Shown one piece after another: positions 8,369-18,380 of a stretch of 64,000 nucleotides of DNA. Origin of the DNA: Allopusillimonas soli. Lineage in GTDB: Bacteria > Pseudomonadota > Gammaproteobacteria > Burkholderiales > Burkholderiaceae_B. The position numbers were made by a program, and so were the translations under genes. Numbering within the stretch: the stretch's first letter is position 1; each line of letters opens with the position of its first letter. The notes beneath the pieces were generated by a model, which saw only the letters and a program-made list of their open reading frames with translations, was not told the DNA's origin and searched no databases. Where the stretch lies: assembly GCF_004153445.1 (NCBI RefSeq), contig NZ_SDQC01000004.1, positions 124,001-188,000 on the forward strand, given 5' to 3'.

Positions 8369-11056
8369 TCAGAATGCGGGCTCGTCGTCTTCCGGCGGCA
8401 TGGAAGCGGTTTTGGCAGCTTTTTTCACCGCTGTTTTCCGGGCCGTTTTGCTTCCAGAGGTTTTCTTTGCAGCCGCCTTGCTGGCCGACTTCTTCGCCGC
8501 CGTCTTGCCGGCGGCTTTCGTTGCGGTTTTGCCGGCGGCCTTGGAGGCCGTTTTCGATGTCGCCTTCGATGTGGTCTTCTTGGCTGCCGTCTTGCCCGCC
8601 TTGGCCGGCCTGGGCTCGAACTCGAAGCCAATCTTGCCGTTCTCCTGCTTGACGAGATAGGCTTTGAACTTTCGGTTCGTGCGGCTGGATACAAACCCTT
8701 CCAGCAGGTCCGTTCGGCCTTCGGAAAGCAGCTTGGACACCTGCTCAGCGGAAATTTCCTGCTGCAGGATCATCTTGCCGGTGCGGAAGTCGCATGTCTT
8801 GTCCGGCCCCACTGATTTCTCGCACACGTAGTTCATGCCGTACTCGAACACCTTGTGCCCGCATTTGGGGCAGGTGCCCACCGGCGTTTGGCCCGAAAAG
8901 TCGACGGGTTCGGTGTCCTCGTCGTCCTTCTGGCCAAAGTCGAACTCCAGCTTGTAATCGTCGGTGATGCGAAGCAGAGCCGCGAAAGGCCGCCCCATCT
9001 TGCTGATAAATCCAGGCAATGGTCCGAGTTCACGCCGTGACAGCAGCTCTTCCACCTCCTGGATCTCGAAGGTGCGTCCGCCCGGATGCTTGCCGATGGA
9101 GAAATCGCATTGTGTGCAGGCATAGCGGCGGTAGTTCTCCTTCACCACGCCGCCGCATTTCGGGCAGGGCGTGCGCAGGGTGGCGTAATCGCCGGGCACG
9201 GTGTCGCGCTCGTATTCCTTTGCACGCTTGACGATCACCTGGGTCATCTGGGCGATTTCGCGCATGAAGGCATCACGGTCCAGCTGTCGCTGCTCGATCT
9301 GCTTCAGCCGATGTTCCCACTCTCCGGTCAGCTCGGGCGAAGTCAGTTCGCTGACATCCAGGCCTGAAAGCAAGGTCATGAGCTGGCGTGCTTTGGCGCT
9401 GGGCACCAGCTCACGCCCTTCGCGCCGCAGGTAGCCTTCGTTAAGCAGGCCTTCGATGATGGCGGCGCGGGTGGCGGGGGTGCCTAGCCCGCGCTCGGAC
9501 ATAGCCTCGCGTAGCGCCTCGTCGTCCACCAGCTTGCCGGCGCCTTCCATGGCCGATAGCAGCGTGGCTTCGGTGAAGCGGGCCGGCGGCTTTGTGACCA
9601 GGCCGCGCGCCTCGATATCTTCGGTGCGCACGGCTTCTCCATCAGACACCGGCACAAGGCTCCCGTCTTCCTGCTGGGCTTCGCGGCCGTAGATGGCCAT
9701 CCAGCCCGGCGACACCAGCACCTTGCCTTCCGTTTTGAAATGGTGACCAGACACCTCGGTGATGCGCGTCGTGACGCGAAACTCGGCTGCCGGGAAGAAC
9801 ACGGCCAGGAATCGTCGCGTCACCAGCTCGTAGATCTTGCCTTCGGCATCGCTCAATTCGCGCGGGATCTGCAGCGTGGGAATGATGGCGAAGTGATCCG
9901 AGATCTTCTTGTTGTCGAAGATGCGCCGGTTGGGGCGCACCCATTTCTGCGCGCAGACAGTCTTGGCATGCGGCTGCACGCTGGCCGCCGCGCTGGAGCC
10001 TCCCGCGGCCAGGGCTTCCATGGTCTGCTGCACGGTGCCGAGATAGTCTTCGGGCAGGTAGCGGGAGTCGGTACGAGGATAGGTGAGCGCCTTGTGGCGT
10101 TCATACAGGGTCTGGGCCAGCGCCAGCGTGGTCTTGGCCGAAAAGCCGAAGCGGGAGTTGGCTTCGCGCTGCAGCGAGGTCAGGTCGAACAGTGCGGGGG
10201 AGGACTGCGTCGTAGGCTTGGATTCCTCGGTAACGATGCCTGGCCGTTCGCGGCAGGCCGCCACGATGGTTTGCGCCGCCGCTTCGGACCAGAGGCGGGA
10301 CTCGCGCTTCTCGGAATCGCGTTCGTCGCGGGCAAACTGGGGATCGAACCAGCGCCCTTCGTAAAGGCCAGCGGCGGCTACGAACGTGGCATGCACTTCC
10401 CAGTAATCGCGCGGCACGAACTGGCGGATGCGCTCCTCGCGCTCGTTCACAATGGCCAGCGTGGGGGTCTGGACCCGGCCCACAGGTGTCTTGAAGAAGC
10501 CGCCGTCCTTGCTGTTGAAGGCTGTAAAAGCGCGCGTGCCGTTGATGCCCACCAGCCAGTCGGCCTCGGCCCGCGAGCGGGCGGCGGCTTCCAGCGGCTT
10601 CATCACTTCGTCGTCGCGCAGATTGGCAAAGGCCTCGCGAATGGCCGCCTGCGTCATGGACCGCAGCCACAGGCGTTTGATGGGTTTTTTAATGCCGGCA
10701 TATTGCACGATATAGCGGAAAATCAGCTCGCCCTCGCGTCCCGCGTCGCAGGCATTGATGACGGCGCCCACGTCCTTGCGCTTGAGCAGCTTGACCAGCA
10801 GTTTCAGCCGTTCGGCCGAGCGCTTGTCCGCCGGCCCGAGCTCGAACTGGGGCGGGATGACCGGCAAATGGGTGAAAGTCCATTTTCCGCGCACCGGATC
10901 GTTGGGGGCAACCAGCGTCAGGAGGTGCCCGATGCTGGAAGCAAGTACGAATTCTTCGCTTTCGAAGTAATCGCCCTGGCGGGTAAAACCGCCCAACGCG
11001 CGGGAAATATCCAGCGCGACAGACGGTTTCTCGGCAATAATCAGCGTTTTAGTCAT
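8369..11056 (-). CDS. topB: DNA topoisomerase III
   Basis: This 895-residue type IA topoisomerase cuts one DNA strand through a 5'-phosphotyrosine to decatenate and unlink DNA. The TOPRIM domain opens the protein (IIAEKPSVA at 7-15, and the acidic NACDAGREGE at 101-110). PVGRVQTPTL at 191-200 is the fold signature, and the active-site tyrosine is Tyr326 in LTYPRTDSRYLPED. The C-terminal third adds two Cys zinc-ribbon units (CPKCGG...CTQC and CPKCGH...C), then a low-complexity tail of alternating Ala, Lys, Ser and Thr from about residue 805, probably a nonspecific DNA-binding extension. It is longer than E. coli TopB (about 650 residues) because of these additions. It is convergent with the SDR gene and divergent from the DUF2157 gene, 65 bp away. 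Confidence 0.95.
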   Translation of the reverse strand: MTKTLIIAEKPSVALDISRALGGFTRQGDYFESEEFVLASSIGHLLTLVAPNDPVRGKWTFTHLPVIPPQFELGPADKRSAERLKLLVKLLKRKDVGAVINACDAGREGELIFRYIVQYAGIKKPIKRLWLRSMTQAAIREAFANLRDDEVMKPLEAAARSRAEADWLVGINGTRAFTAFNSKDGGFFKTPVGRVQTPTLAIVNEREERIRQFVPRDYWEVHATFVAAAGLYEGRWFDPQFARDERDSEKRESRLWSEAAAQTIVAACRERPGIVTEESKPTTQSSPALFDLTSLQREANSRFGFSAKTTLALAQTLYERHKALTYPRTDSRYLPEDYLGTVQQTMEALAAGGSSAAASVQPHAKTVCAQKWVRPNRRIFDNKKISDHFAIIPTLQIPRELSDAEGKIYELVTRRFLAVFFPAAEFRVTTRITEVSGHHFKTEGKVLVSPGWMAIYGREAQQEDGSLVPVSDGEAVRTEDIEARGLVTKPPARFTEATLLSAMEGAGKLVDDEALREAMSERGLGTPATRAAIIEGLLNEGYLRREGRELVPSAKARQLMTLLSGLDVSELTSPELTGEWEHRLKQIEQRQLDRDAFMREIAQMTQVIVKRAKEYERDTVPGDYATLRTPCPKCGGVVKENYRRYACTQCDFSIGKHPGGRTFEIQEVEELLSRRELGPLPGFISKMGRPFAALLRITDDYKLEFDFGQKDDEDTEPVDFSGQTPVGTCPKCGHKVFEYGMNYVCEKSVGPDKTCDFRTGKMILQQEISAEQVSKLLSEGRTDLLEGFVSSRTNRKFKAYLVKQENGKIGFEFEPRPAKAGKTAAKKTTSKATSKTASKAAGKTATKAAGKTAAKKSASKAAAKKTSGSKTARKTAVKKAAKTASMPPEDDEPAF

Positions 11057-11121
11057 GTAATTCCAGTAACTGCATTCCAGCAGCGGATAGCGCAGGAATA
11101 ATACGGGGGGAGAATCGCACT

Positions 11122-13782
11122 ATGCAAGTCGGAGGCCTTGGAGGCAATTCTCAAAAGCAGCGGGAATGGCCGATATTTCTGCGCAAATCCGCTCTATCCC
11201 TGGCCTGCCTGCTCCTGTCCTCCGCCGGAGCATGTTGGGTTGCAGCCAATTGGGAGCGCGCGTCCGCCCTGCAGAAGCTGGCGGGAGCCCAGATCCTGCT
11301 GGCCATCGTCATTATGGCCGCCGCCTGGGCAGCATGGCGCCGCAAGACACCACAAGACCACAATTTTTCCCTGGCCGCCAATCTGGCAGGACTGGCAGCC
11401 GTGGCTACGGGCGCCCTGTTGGCGCTCGTGGGGCAAATATATCAGACGGGCGCCGACAACTGGCAATTGTTCCTGCTTTGGGCTGCGCTCCTGCTGCCAT
11501 GGATACTGGTCATGAAAACAGTGTTCATGGCGCTTTTGCTGGCCCTGCTGCTCAACATCAGCCTCGCTCTCTATTTATATTTGGTGGTGGACGGCCTCGG
11601 CATGCTATTCAGCCTTTTGGCCGGCGGCGGCAATGCATACGTCATGGCGATGCTTGATGCGTTGCTGCTGCTGGCCTGGGAGCGCTCCGTCCGCCCGCTG
11701 GGCGACCGCTGGCGGATAGGCCCACGCATTCTGCTGGCGGCGGCAGCAGGTTGGGCGTTTGCGGCCGTGCTTTCCGTGGGCTTTGATGGCGGGAGTGTGG
11801 CGGCCATGGCGCTGCCGGGCTTGTTGCTCATGGGGCTGTGCTACTTCGCTTATACACGGCTGCGGCCGGATCTGGTCGCCGTGGCCCTGACATTGGCCGG
11901 TGCTTTTCTGTTGGTGGCCGCACCGCTGGTGCTGGCACTGGACAGCACCAGCGGCCTGCTCGGCATCGTGCTGGTGCTGGCCGTGCTTGCCCTGCTGGGC
12001 GTTCGCCATCTCTCCACGCTGGTGCGCGCAGCGCGGCAGCAATCGGCGGTTGGCGAAGCGGGTACGGCCGAGGCTTCGGCCATCCCCATCCCCTCGGCCA
12101 CTGGCCCGAGGGCAGGTGCGACTCCCTCCGACGCGGCGGCGAACGCACCAGCTCAGCCAGCGCCGATGGATGCCAAGTCCGGGCCCGCGGCTGAGCTTGC
12201 AATCGAGTCCGAACCCGAGGCAGCGGCGGAGCCGTGGTTCGTTTCCCTGTTCCGTCTCGTGGCGGTTGGCCTGGTTGCTCTGCTGCTGCTGGCATTTCTT
12301 GCCGTGACGCTGGATATCGACGAAGCAACGGTATGGGTGCTTGGCGTGGTGCTGGCCGCCATAGGTACGGGGCTGCATCGTGCGACAAAAATCGGCATCG
12401 TCTCTGATTTTGGCACTATTTTTCTTATGGCCGGCATTGTGCTTTTCCCTTTTGGCCTGTTCGAGATGGAACTGGAAGTGCTTGCCGCCGTCGCCGCATT
12501 GCTGGCGTTCGGTGCCGCCATCTATCTTTCCGTACCGCTCAAGACGGTGCGGTTTGTGGCGGCATTGGTGCTGTTGGGCACCTGCGTCATCGTGACATGG
12601 CCCGGCCTCTCGCGCTGGGATTTCATCGAGGGTGCCTTTAGCGGTTTTGGCGGGGGGCTGTCATCCCGAATCTATCTTTATGTCTGGTGGCTGGCCGCCG
12701 CGACCGCGCTGGCTTTGGCGGGTACGCGCACAAAGGCTGGACGCGCTTTCTGGAGTCCGCTTGCCTGGGCATTGCTGCTGCTTGCCCAGTACGCTGCCTG
12801 GATGGCGCCGATTCCGCAGATCGCGGGCCTGCGGGAGGCGCCGTGGGCTTTCTGGGTAATGTGGCTGGCTTGCGCGCTGTTGCCGCCATTGGCCTTGTGG
12901 GCCTTTCTGACGGAGGGCCCGGGCGGTGGGGGCAGCCTGCCGCGGCGTCTGCGGGTGGGTGCGCCCCTGGCGCTTGCCGTGGCCAGTCTGGGTTGGCTTG
13001 GCGCGCCGGGCATATCTTTGTCCGTGCTATGGATTCTGTTCGGATACTTCCTTGGCCGCCGTCTGCTCGTGGCATTCGGGGTCGCGGCGCTACTGGCCTA
13101 TCTGTATCGTTTTTATTATCTGCTTGATGCCTCGTTGCTTCAGAAATCGGCGATCCTGGCGATGACGGGCGGCTGGCTCCTGCTGTCCTGGGCTGTGCTG
13201 CGCCGGCTGGTCGGGCCTAGGGCCCCCGGCCACGGGGCGGGCACGGCGAATCGCAGCCTTGGCGTGCCCGCAGGCCTGCTGGCCGGCCTGCTTGTCGTCC
13301 TGGCCGTGGCCAACACCATGATCTACCAGCGCGAGCGCATCCAGATGGAAGGGCAGCGTATCGTTCTGGCCTTGGCGCCCGTGGACCCACGGTCGCTCAT
13401 GCAGGGTGACTACATGGCGCTGGGCTTCGAGGTGGCCAACGAGGCCAGCGCCCGGATTGCCGCACTGCCCGATGACGATCCGGTGCGCAAGCAGCGGGGA
13501 GGCTATCTGCTGCTGCGCCCTGGCGCAGATGGCGTGAGCATGCTTGTGGCGGTGGCGCCCGAGCCGCCCGACAGTAATGGCGGCGATGTGGCGCTGTGCT
13601 TCACATTGCGTGACGGCAGGGTGCGGCTGTCGTCCAGTGCCTGGTTTTTCCCGGAGGGCCAGGCTGCGCGCTACGCACAGGCGCGCTACGGTGTATTCCG
13701 TGTGGATGACAACGGCGACAGTCTGATTGTGGGCCTGCTGGATGCGCAGCAAAAGCCCCTGGGCCCGCAGTCCGGTCCTTGA
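11122..13782 (+). CDS. Large membrane protein: DUF2157, DUF4401-like and GDYXXLXY domains
   Basis: An 886-residue polytopic inner-membrane protein. The first 300 residues resemble DUF2157 (WVAANWERASALQKLAGAQ is typical), with about eight hydrophobic helices. A low-complexity Ala/Pro/Ser/Glu linker spans about 308-370. A second helical block resembling DUF4401 follows, then a soluble C-terminal GDYXXLXY domain with the signature DYMALGFEV after VDPRSLMQG. In many bacteria these are two separate neighbouring genes; here they are fused. The function is unknown. GGGGGGAG nine bases before the ATG fixes the start. Confidence 0.8.
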   Translation: MQVGGLGGNSQKQREWPIFLRKSALSLACLLLSSAGACWVAANWERASALQKLAGAQILLAIVIMAAAWAAWRRKTPQDHNFSLAANLAGLAAVATGALLALVGQIYQTGADNWQLFLLWAALLLPWILVMKTVFMALLLALLLNISLALYLYLVVDGLGMLFSLLAGGGNAYVMAMLDALLLLAWERSVRPLGDRWRIGPRILLAAAAGWAFAAVLSVGFDGGSVAAMALPGLLLMGLCYFAYTRLRPDLVAVALTLAGAFLLVAAPLVLALDSTSGLLGIVLVLAVLALLGVRHLSTLVRAARQQSAVGEAGTAEASAIPIPSATGPRAGATPSDAAANAPAQPAPMDAKSGPAAELAIESEPEAAAEPWFVSLFRLVAVGLVALLLLAFLAVTLDIDEATVWVLGVVLAAIGTGLHRATKIGIVSDFGTIFLMAGIVLFPFGLFEMELEVLAAVAALLAFGAAIYLSVPLKTVRFVAALVLLGTCVIVTWPGLSRWDFIEGAFSGFGGGLSSRIYLYVWWLAAATALALAGTRTKAGRAFWSPLAWALLLLAQYAAWMAPIPQIAGLREAPWAFWVMWLACALLPPLALWAFLTEGPGGGGSLPRRLRVGAPLALAVASLGWLGAPGISLSVLWILFGYFLGRRLLVAFGVAALLAYLYRFYYLLDASLLQKSAILAMTGGWLLLSWAVLRRLVGPRAPGHGAGTANRSLGVPAGLLAGLLVVLAVANTMIYQRERIQMEGQRIVLALAPVDPRSLMQGDYMALGFEVANEASARIAALPDDDPVRKQRGGYLLLRPGADGVSMLVAVAPEPPDSNGGDVALCFTLRDGRVRLSSSAWFFPEGQAARYAQARYGVFRVDDNGDSLIVGLLDAQQKPLGPQSGP

Positions 13783-13802
13783 GCCGCCGTGCGGTCCCGC
13801 CG

Positions 13803-14792
13803 TCAGCCCTGGCTGGCGGACGGACGCACCTCGTGGGCCAGGGGCCGGCCCTCGCAGTAGGCATCCACATTCGCGGCCATGGCTTGGCCGCGCCGGCGTA
13901 TGGTGCCATCGGTCCATGCCGACATATGCGGTGTCATCAGGACGTTGTCCAGTTTTTCGAAGGGCAAGCTGGCGGGCCGGCCCGTGTCGCTTGCGTGGGC
14001 CGGATACCGGTACCAGGTGTCGATGACCGCGCCGCCTATGGCTTTTCGCAACAGGGCATCATAAAGTGCCTGTTCCTCGATGACGGGGCCGCGCCCCACG
14101 TTGATGATCACGGCCTGCGGGCGCATCAGCGAGAACGCGCGGGCGTCCACCATGCCTTGGGTGCGATCTGTGAGCGGCAGGGAAACCACGATGAAATCGC
14201 ACTTGCGGTAAAAATCGTCCAGATCATCCAGGCCATGCCAGGCATCAACGCAGGCCGAGACGGCGACCTCGCTGCGATTGGCGGCCAGCACTCGCATGCT
14301 GAATGGCTTGGCGCGCTCCGCGATGGCCTGGGCTATGTGCCCATAACCCAGCAGTCCGAGCGTGGTCTGGCAGACTTCCCCGTGCAGCGCATCCAGGTCT
14401 CCAGACCGGTAGCGCCACACCCCCTGGCGCAACTTTGCGTCCGCATCAGCCAGCGGCACGCGCTTGCTCAGCATGGCTGCCATCACGAACTCGGCCATCG
14501 CTTCGCCGTGTCCGTAGCAATTGCAGACGGCAACCGAGCGCGGCAAGGCGGCCAGGTCGATGCGGTCGATGCCTGTGGCGCAGGATTGAAACAGGCCGAG
14601 ACGGGCTGGCCGAGGCAGGTGCTTGTTGAAGTGATTGCCGACAATGACCTCGGCGTTGGCGAAGGCCGCGATGTCGGCGGGATTCTCCAGCGTGTCGGGT
14701 AGCCGGGTGATGGTGGCCGGGTGCTGAAGAGCCTCCCGGAATGTGTCCAGATAATTGGACGCGTTCTGACCGTGAAATACGATGTTGATCAT
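13803..14792 (-). CDS. D-isomer-specific 2-hydroxyacid dehydrogenase
   Basis: A 329-residue NAD(P)-dependent dehydrogenase of the D-2-hydroxyacid (phosphoglycerate/glyoxylate reductase) family. The Rossmann glycine motif is GLLGYGHIA, the catalytic arginine lies in NVGRGPVI, and the catalytic His in TPHMSAWTDG. AGGAAATC precedes the ATG at 14792. It reads in the same direction as kdgD and gntR, 213 bp downstream of kdgD, and may reduce or oxidise a hydroxy acid in the same sugar-acid route. The substrate (glyoxylate, hydroxypyruvate or another 2-keto acid) cannot be fixed. Confidence 0.85.
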   Translation of the reverse strand: MINIVFHGQNASNYLDTFREALQHPATITRLPDTLENPADIAAFANAEVIVGNHFNKHLPRPARLGLFQSCATGIDRIDLAALPRSVAVCNCYGHGEAMAEFVMAAMLSKRVPLADADAKLRQGVWRYRSGDLDALHGEVCQTTLGLLGYGHIAQAIAERAKPFSMRVLAANRSEVAVSACVDAWHGLDDLDDFYRKCDFIVVSLPLTDRTQGMVDARAFSLMRPQAVIINVGRGPVIEEQALYDALLRKAIGGAVIDTWYRYPAHASDTGRPASLPFEKLDNVLMTPHMSAWTDGTIRRRGQAMAANVDAYCEGRPLAHEVRPSASQG

Positions 14793-14858
14793 GATTTCCT
14801 GCAGTGGGCGCGGCGTCGTGGCGCATGGCGGGAAGGTTTGCCGGAAGTGGCCGTGGAG

Positions 14859-14978
14859 TCAGGCGCGCTCGGCGCCCAGCCACTTGGGCCGTGGCGCCGC
14901 TGACTGCAACTTGCGAGTGTACGCATGCTGCGCCCTGAGGAAAAGGTCTTCCGTGCGGCGCGCCTCGAGAAAGTTCAC
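14859..14978 (-). other. Short coding-like frame between kdgD and the dehydrogenase, possible gene remnant
   Basis: From a GTG at 14978 to a TGA at 14859 the minus strand reads 39 residues with a protein-like composition (for example LEARRTEDLFLRAQ and PRPKWLGAERA). The frame also continues upstream, in phase, to the kdgD stop codon. No Shine-Dalgarno is visible. It could be the C-terminal stump of a lost gene, a small protein, or chance in G+C-rich DNA. The rest of the 213-bp gap shows nothing. Confidence 0.2.
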
Positions 14979-15005
14979 GTCATGCTTCGTGTACTTGTTC
15001 GGTGT

Positions 15006-15977
<972 letters not shown>

Positions 15978-16019
15978 TCAACCCTCATTGCGCGGGGCCG
16001 CGGAATGGCGCGGGACGGG

Positions 16020-16757
16020 CTAGCTCGGCGGGTTTCGCGTTGTGATCGCCCTGTAGCGCTGCATGCCGGTGAGCAGGTGGGCCCGCATGGCGTCGCGAGC
16101 GCGATCCGGATCACTGGCAAAAATGGCTTCGGCGATCTGGGTGTGCTCGGCCAGGATGATGTGATCCCGATTAGGCAGCGGATCCACGCCACCCATGACA
16201 GTGCGGAACTTCACGCGCGGGATCATCCGCCGTCCGATATGCTCGAGAAAAGTCCTGAACCGGCCATTGTTGGTAGCCGCCGCAATGGCCATATGGAAAC
16301 GGAAGTCCGCGTCATCGGTGGGCTTGCCCGCGGCGGCCAGTTCGGCGAAGTGATCGAGTTCCGTCTGGATCTCCGCCTCCTGGGCCGGAGAGCTGCGCGC
16401 CGCCGCCAGGCCCGCCGCCTCGACCTCAATGCCGATGCGCAATTCCAACTCCTCGATGATGTCGGAGATCTTGTCGGTTGCATGCGTGAACAGCGTGAGG
16501 GTCTCGGGAGATGGCCGGGGCGCGAGTACAAACACGCCCGCCCCCTGGCGGGATTCCACCAGCCCGTCGGCGCGCAGCGTGGCGATGGCCTCGCGTATCA
16601 CGGTGCGGCTGAAGCCGAACTTTTCCACGAGCGCCGGCTCGGCCGGCAGCTTGTCACCAGGGGCGTACATGCCGGCGTCTATGCGGGCGCGCAGCGCGTC
16701 GGCAACCTGGGACGACAATGTTTTTTTTCTTGGCAAGGGTTTGGTGGCGGTACTCAT
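16020..16757 (-). CDS. GntR/FadR-family (FCD) transcriptional regulator
   Basis: A 245-residue regulator. Residues about 12-80 form the GntR winged helix (AEPALVEKFGFSRTVIREAI, then the GAGVFV wing). The rest is the all-helical FCD domain with metal/ligand histidines at FRFHMAIA, EHTQI and MRAHL, which usually binds small carboxylates. It reads towards kdgD, with 108 bp between them holding the kdgD promoter and palindrome. It is the obvious candidate for repressing kdgD in the absence of a sugar acid. A half-site-like ATCATAT with its own possible TATGAT -10 lies upstream near 16789-16800, which suggests autoregulation. Confidence 0.88.
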   Translation of the reverse strand: MSTATKPLPRKKTLSSQVADALRARIDAGMYAPGDKLPAEPALVEKFGFSRTVIREAIATLRADGLVESRQGAGVFVLAPRPSPETLTLFTHATDKISDIIEELELRIGIEVEAAGLAAARSSPAQEAEIQTELDHFAELAAAGKPTDDADFRFHMAIAAATNNGRFRTFLEHIGRRMIPRVKFRTVMGGVDPLPNRDHIILAEHTQIAEAIFASDPDRARDAMRAHLLTGMQRYRAITTRNPPS

Positions 16758-16842
16758 GCAATCTCCTGGGGATCCCGGCGCACCAACACATCATATCACT
16801 TGCGACGGACCATTCAGACATCGGAGCGTCGCAAGCGGGCTT

Positions 16843-17718
16843 TCATGGCCGCCGGAGATGAAACCGGTCGGCCCAGCGGGGAAGCGCTGCCATCCAGAAG
16901 GCGGGAATATCCGCGACGCGCAAGGCGTCGAAGCCCAGCGCCTGCCAGGCCTTGTTCAGCGTATCGACGGGGCGGGCAAGATCCATGGCGGCGGCATGAT
17001 TCTGCTTGGACAGCTTGCGCCCATGCTCGTCGTACATCAACGGTATGTGCATAACCCGGGGACAGGGGTAGCCCAGCTGCCGCTGCAGAATGCGCTGCCG
17101 CGCCGTGGAGGTCAGAAGGTCGGCGCCACGCACGACGTCGGTAATGCCTTGGTGACCGTCGTCCACGACCACGGCGAGCTGATAGGCCCAATAGCCGTCT
17201 GCCCGACGGATAATGAAATCCCCGGTTTCCTCTTGCACATCCTGCTGTTGCGCACCGTGCCAGCGGTCGGTGAACCGCTCTGTGCCTGCGGGCACGCGAA
17301 ACCGCCATGCCCTGGCCCTGCGCCCGGGAGGCAGGCCGCGGCTGCAGGTACCCGGATAGCGCCCCTCCGACGGCAGCTCCTGGCGCGTGCAGGCGCAGCC
17401 ATAGGCCAGTCCCTGCGCGCGCAGCCGATCGAATGCCGCCTGGTACAGCGGCAGGCGCTCGGACTGCCAGGTGGGCTCTGCATCCCAGTGCATACCCAGG
17501 GTGCGCAATTGCTGCAGAATGATGCGGTCAACACCGGGAATGGAACGGGGCTCGTCGATGTCTTCTATACGCAGCAGCCATTCGCCGCCATGGGCGCGCG
17601 CATCAAGGTAGCTGGCCATGGCGGCCAGCAGGGAGCCATTGTGCAGCGGACCGCTGGGGCTTGGGGCAAAGCGGCCGCGATAGCGCGTGCCGACGGGATT
17701 CAGTGCTACGGCTGCCAT
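16843..17718 (-). CDS. gluQ: Glutamyl-Q tRNA(Asp) synthetase
   Basis: This 291-residue paralogue of glutamyl-tRNA synthetase lacks the anticodon-binding half. It activates glutamate and attaches it to queuosine at position 34 of tRNA(Asp). The N-terminal [16 protein letters not shown] contains the HIGH-equivalent PLHNG. The zinc site is CACTRQ with a downstream CSRG cysteine, and the KMSKS-equivalent is GRKLSKQ near residue 237. Length and architecture match the YadB/GluQ family. It starts 18 bp after smg, so the two may be cotranscribed. Confidence 0.92.
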   Translation of the reverse strand: MAAVALNPVGTRYRGRFAPSPSGPLHNGSLLAAMASYLDARAHGGEWLLRIEDIDEPRSIPGVDRIILQQLRTLGMHWDAEPTWQSERLPLYQAAFDRLRAQGLAYGCACTRQELPSEGRYPGTCSRGLPPGRRARAWRFRVPAGTERFTDRWHGAQQQDVQEETGDFIIRRADGYWAYQLAVVVDDGHQGITDVVRGADLLTSTARQRILQRQLGYPCPRVMHIPLMYDEHGRKLSKQNHAAAMDLARPVDTLNKAWQALGFDALRVADIPAFWMAALPRWADRFHLRRP

Positions 17719-17736
17719 GGCGGCCAGCTTGCTCGC

Positions 17737-18198
17737 CTAGTGGGACAGGCGGGTGCGGTCGTCAGCCAGCAATTCCTCGAAAACGAGATGGTCGACCTCT
17801 ACCTCCTGGCTCCATAGCACCATGAGCGCAATGATTTTGATCTTGGCCAGCGAGATGGGCGATTCGCCGGTAGCCTGGGCGCGCTCAATGACAATTTCAC
17901 GCAATACGGCCGGCAGGACACCAGAGTTTTCCAGAAAGGTGATGAAGCCGATGGCCTGGGTACCCAGCGCCTGGTATTCCTGGTCGGTGAACACGCGCCG
18001 GCTGTCGCCCTGTGGCAGTTGGGCCAGCTGCCCGCACTGTTCGGTTGTTTCCGCGAGACCGTGCAGCCAGCCTAGCGCTTCATTGATGTCTTCATGCTCG
18101 AAGCCGACCGCTGCAAGCTTGTGGGCCAGTACGTCGGCCTCCGGACATGCCTGCGGTGTATAGTAAGTCTCGAACAGATAAACCAGGATATCGAACAT
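17737..18198 (-). CDS. smg: Smg protein (DUF494)
   Basis: A 153-residue member of the Smg/DUF494 family, conserved in beta- and gammaproteobacteria, mostly next to dprA and often topA or topB. Its function is not established. MFDILVYLFETY at the start and the C-terminal helical VLWSQEVEVDHLVFEELL are diagnostic. The start at 18198 was chosen because homology begins exactly there; an upstream extension of the frame is not conserved in character. No dprA is in the window, so the usual neighbourhood is rearranged. Confidence 0.9.
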   Translation of the reverse strand: MFDILVYLFETYYTPQACPEADVLAHKLAAVGFEHEDINEALGWLHGLAETTEQCGQLAQLPQGDSRRVFTDQEYQALGTQAIGFITFLENSGVLPAVLREIVIERAQATGESPISLAKIKIIALMVLWSQEVEVDHLVFEELLADDRTRLSH

Positions 18199-18380
18199 AA
18201 ATAAGCAGTTCCGGTTGCCGTTTTGAAAAAAGCCTGCTGACAAGAAGGAAAACCGGGTAGTTACGGGAAACTGTACGCTGATTTCCCACGCGCGGCAACT
18301 TGGTATTGTTGCTATGAATACACGTTTCACGGCAGTGGCCGGCAACGGTATTGCACAGTTTAATCCACAAGAGGGAATGC

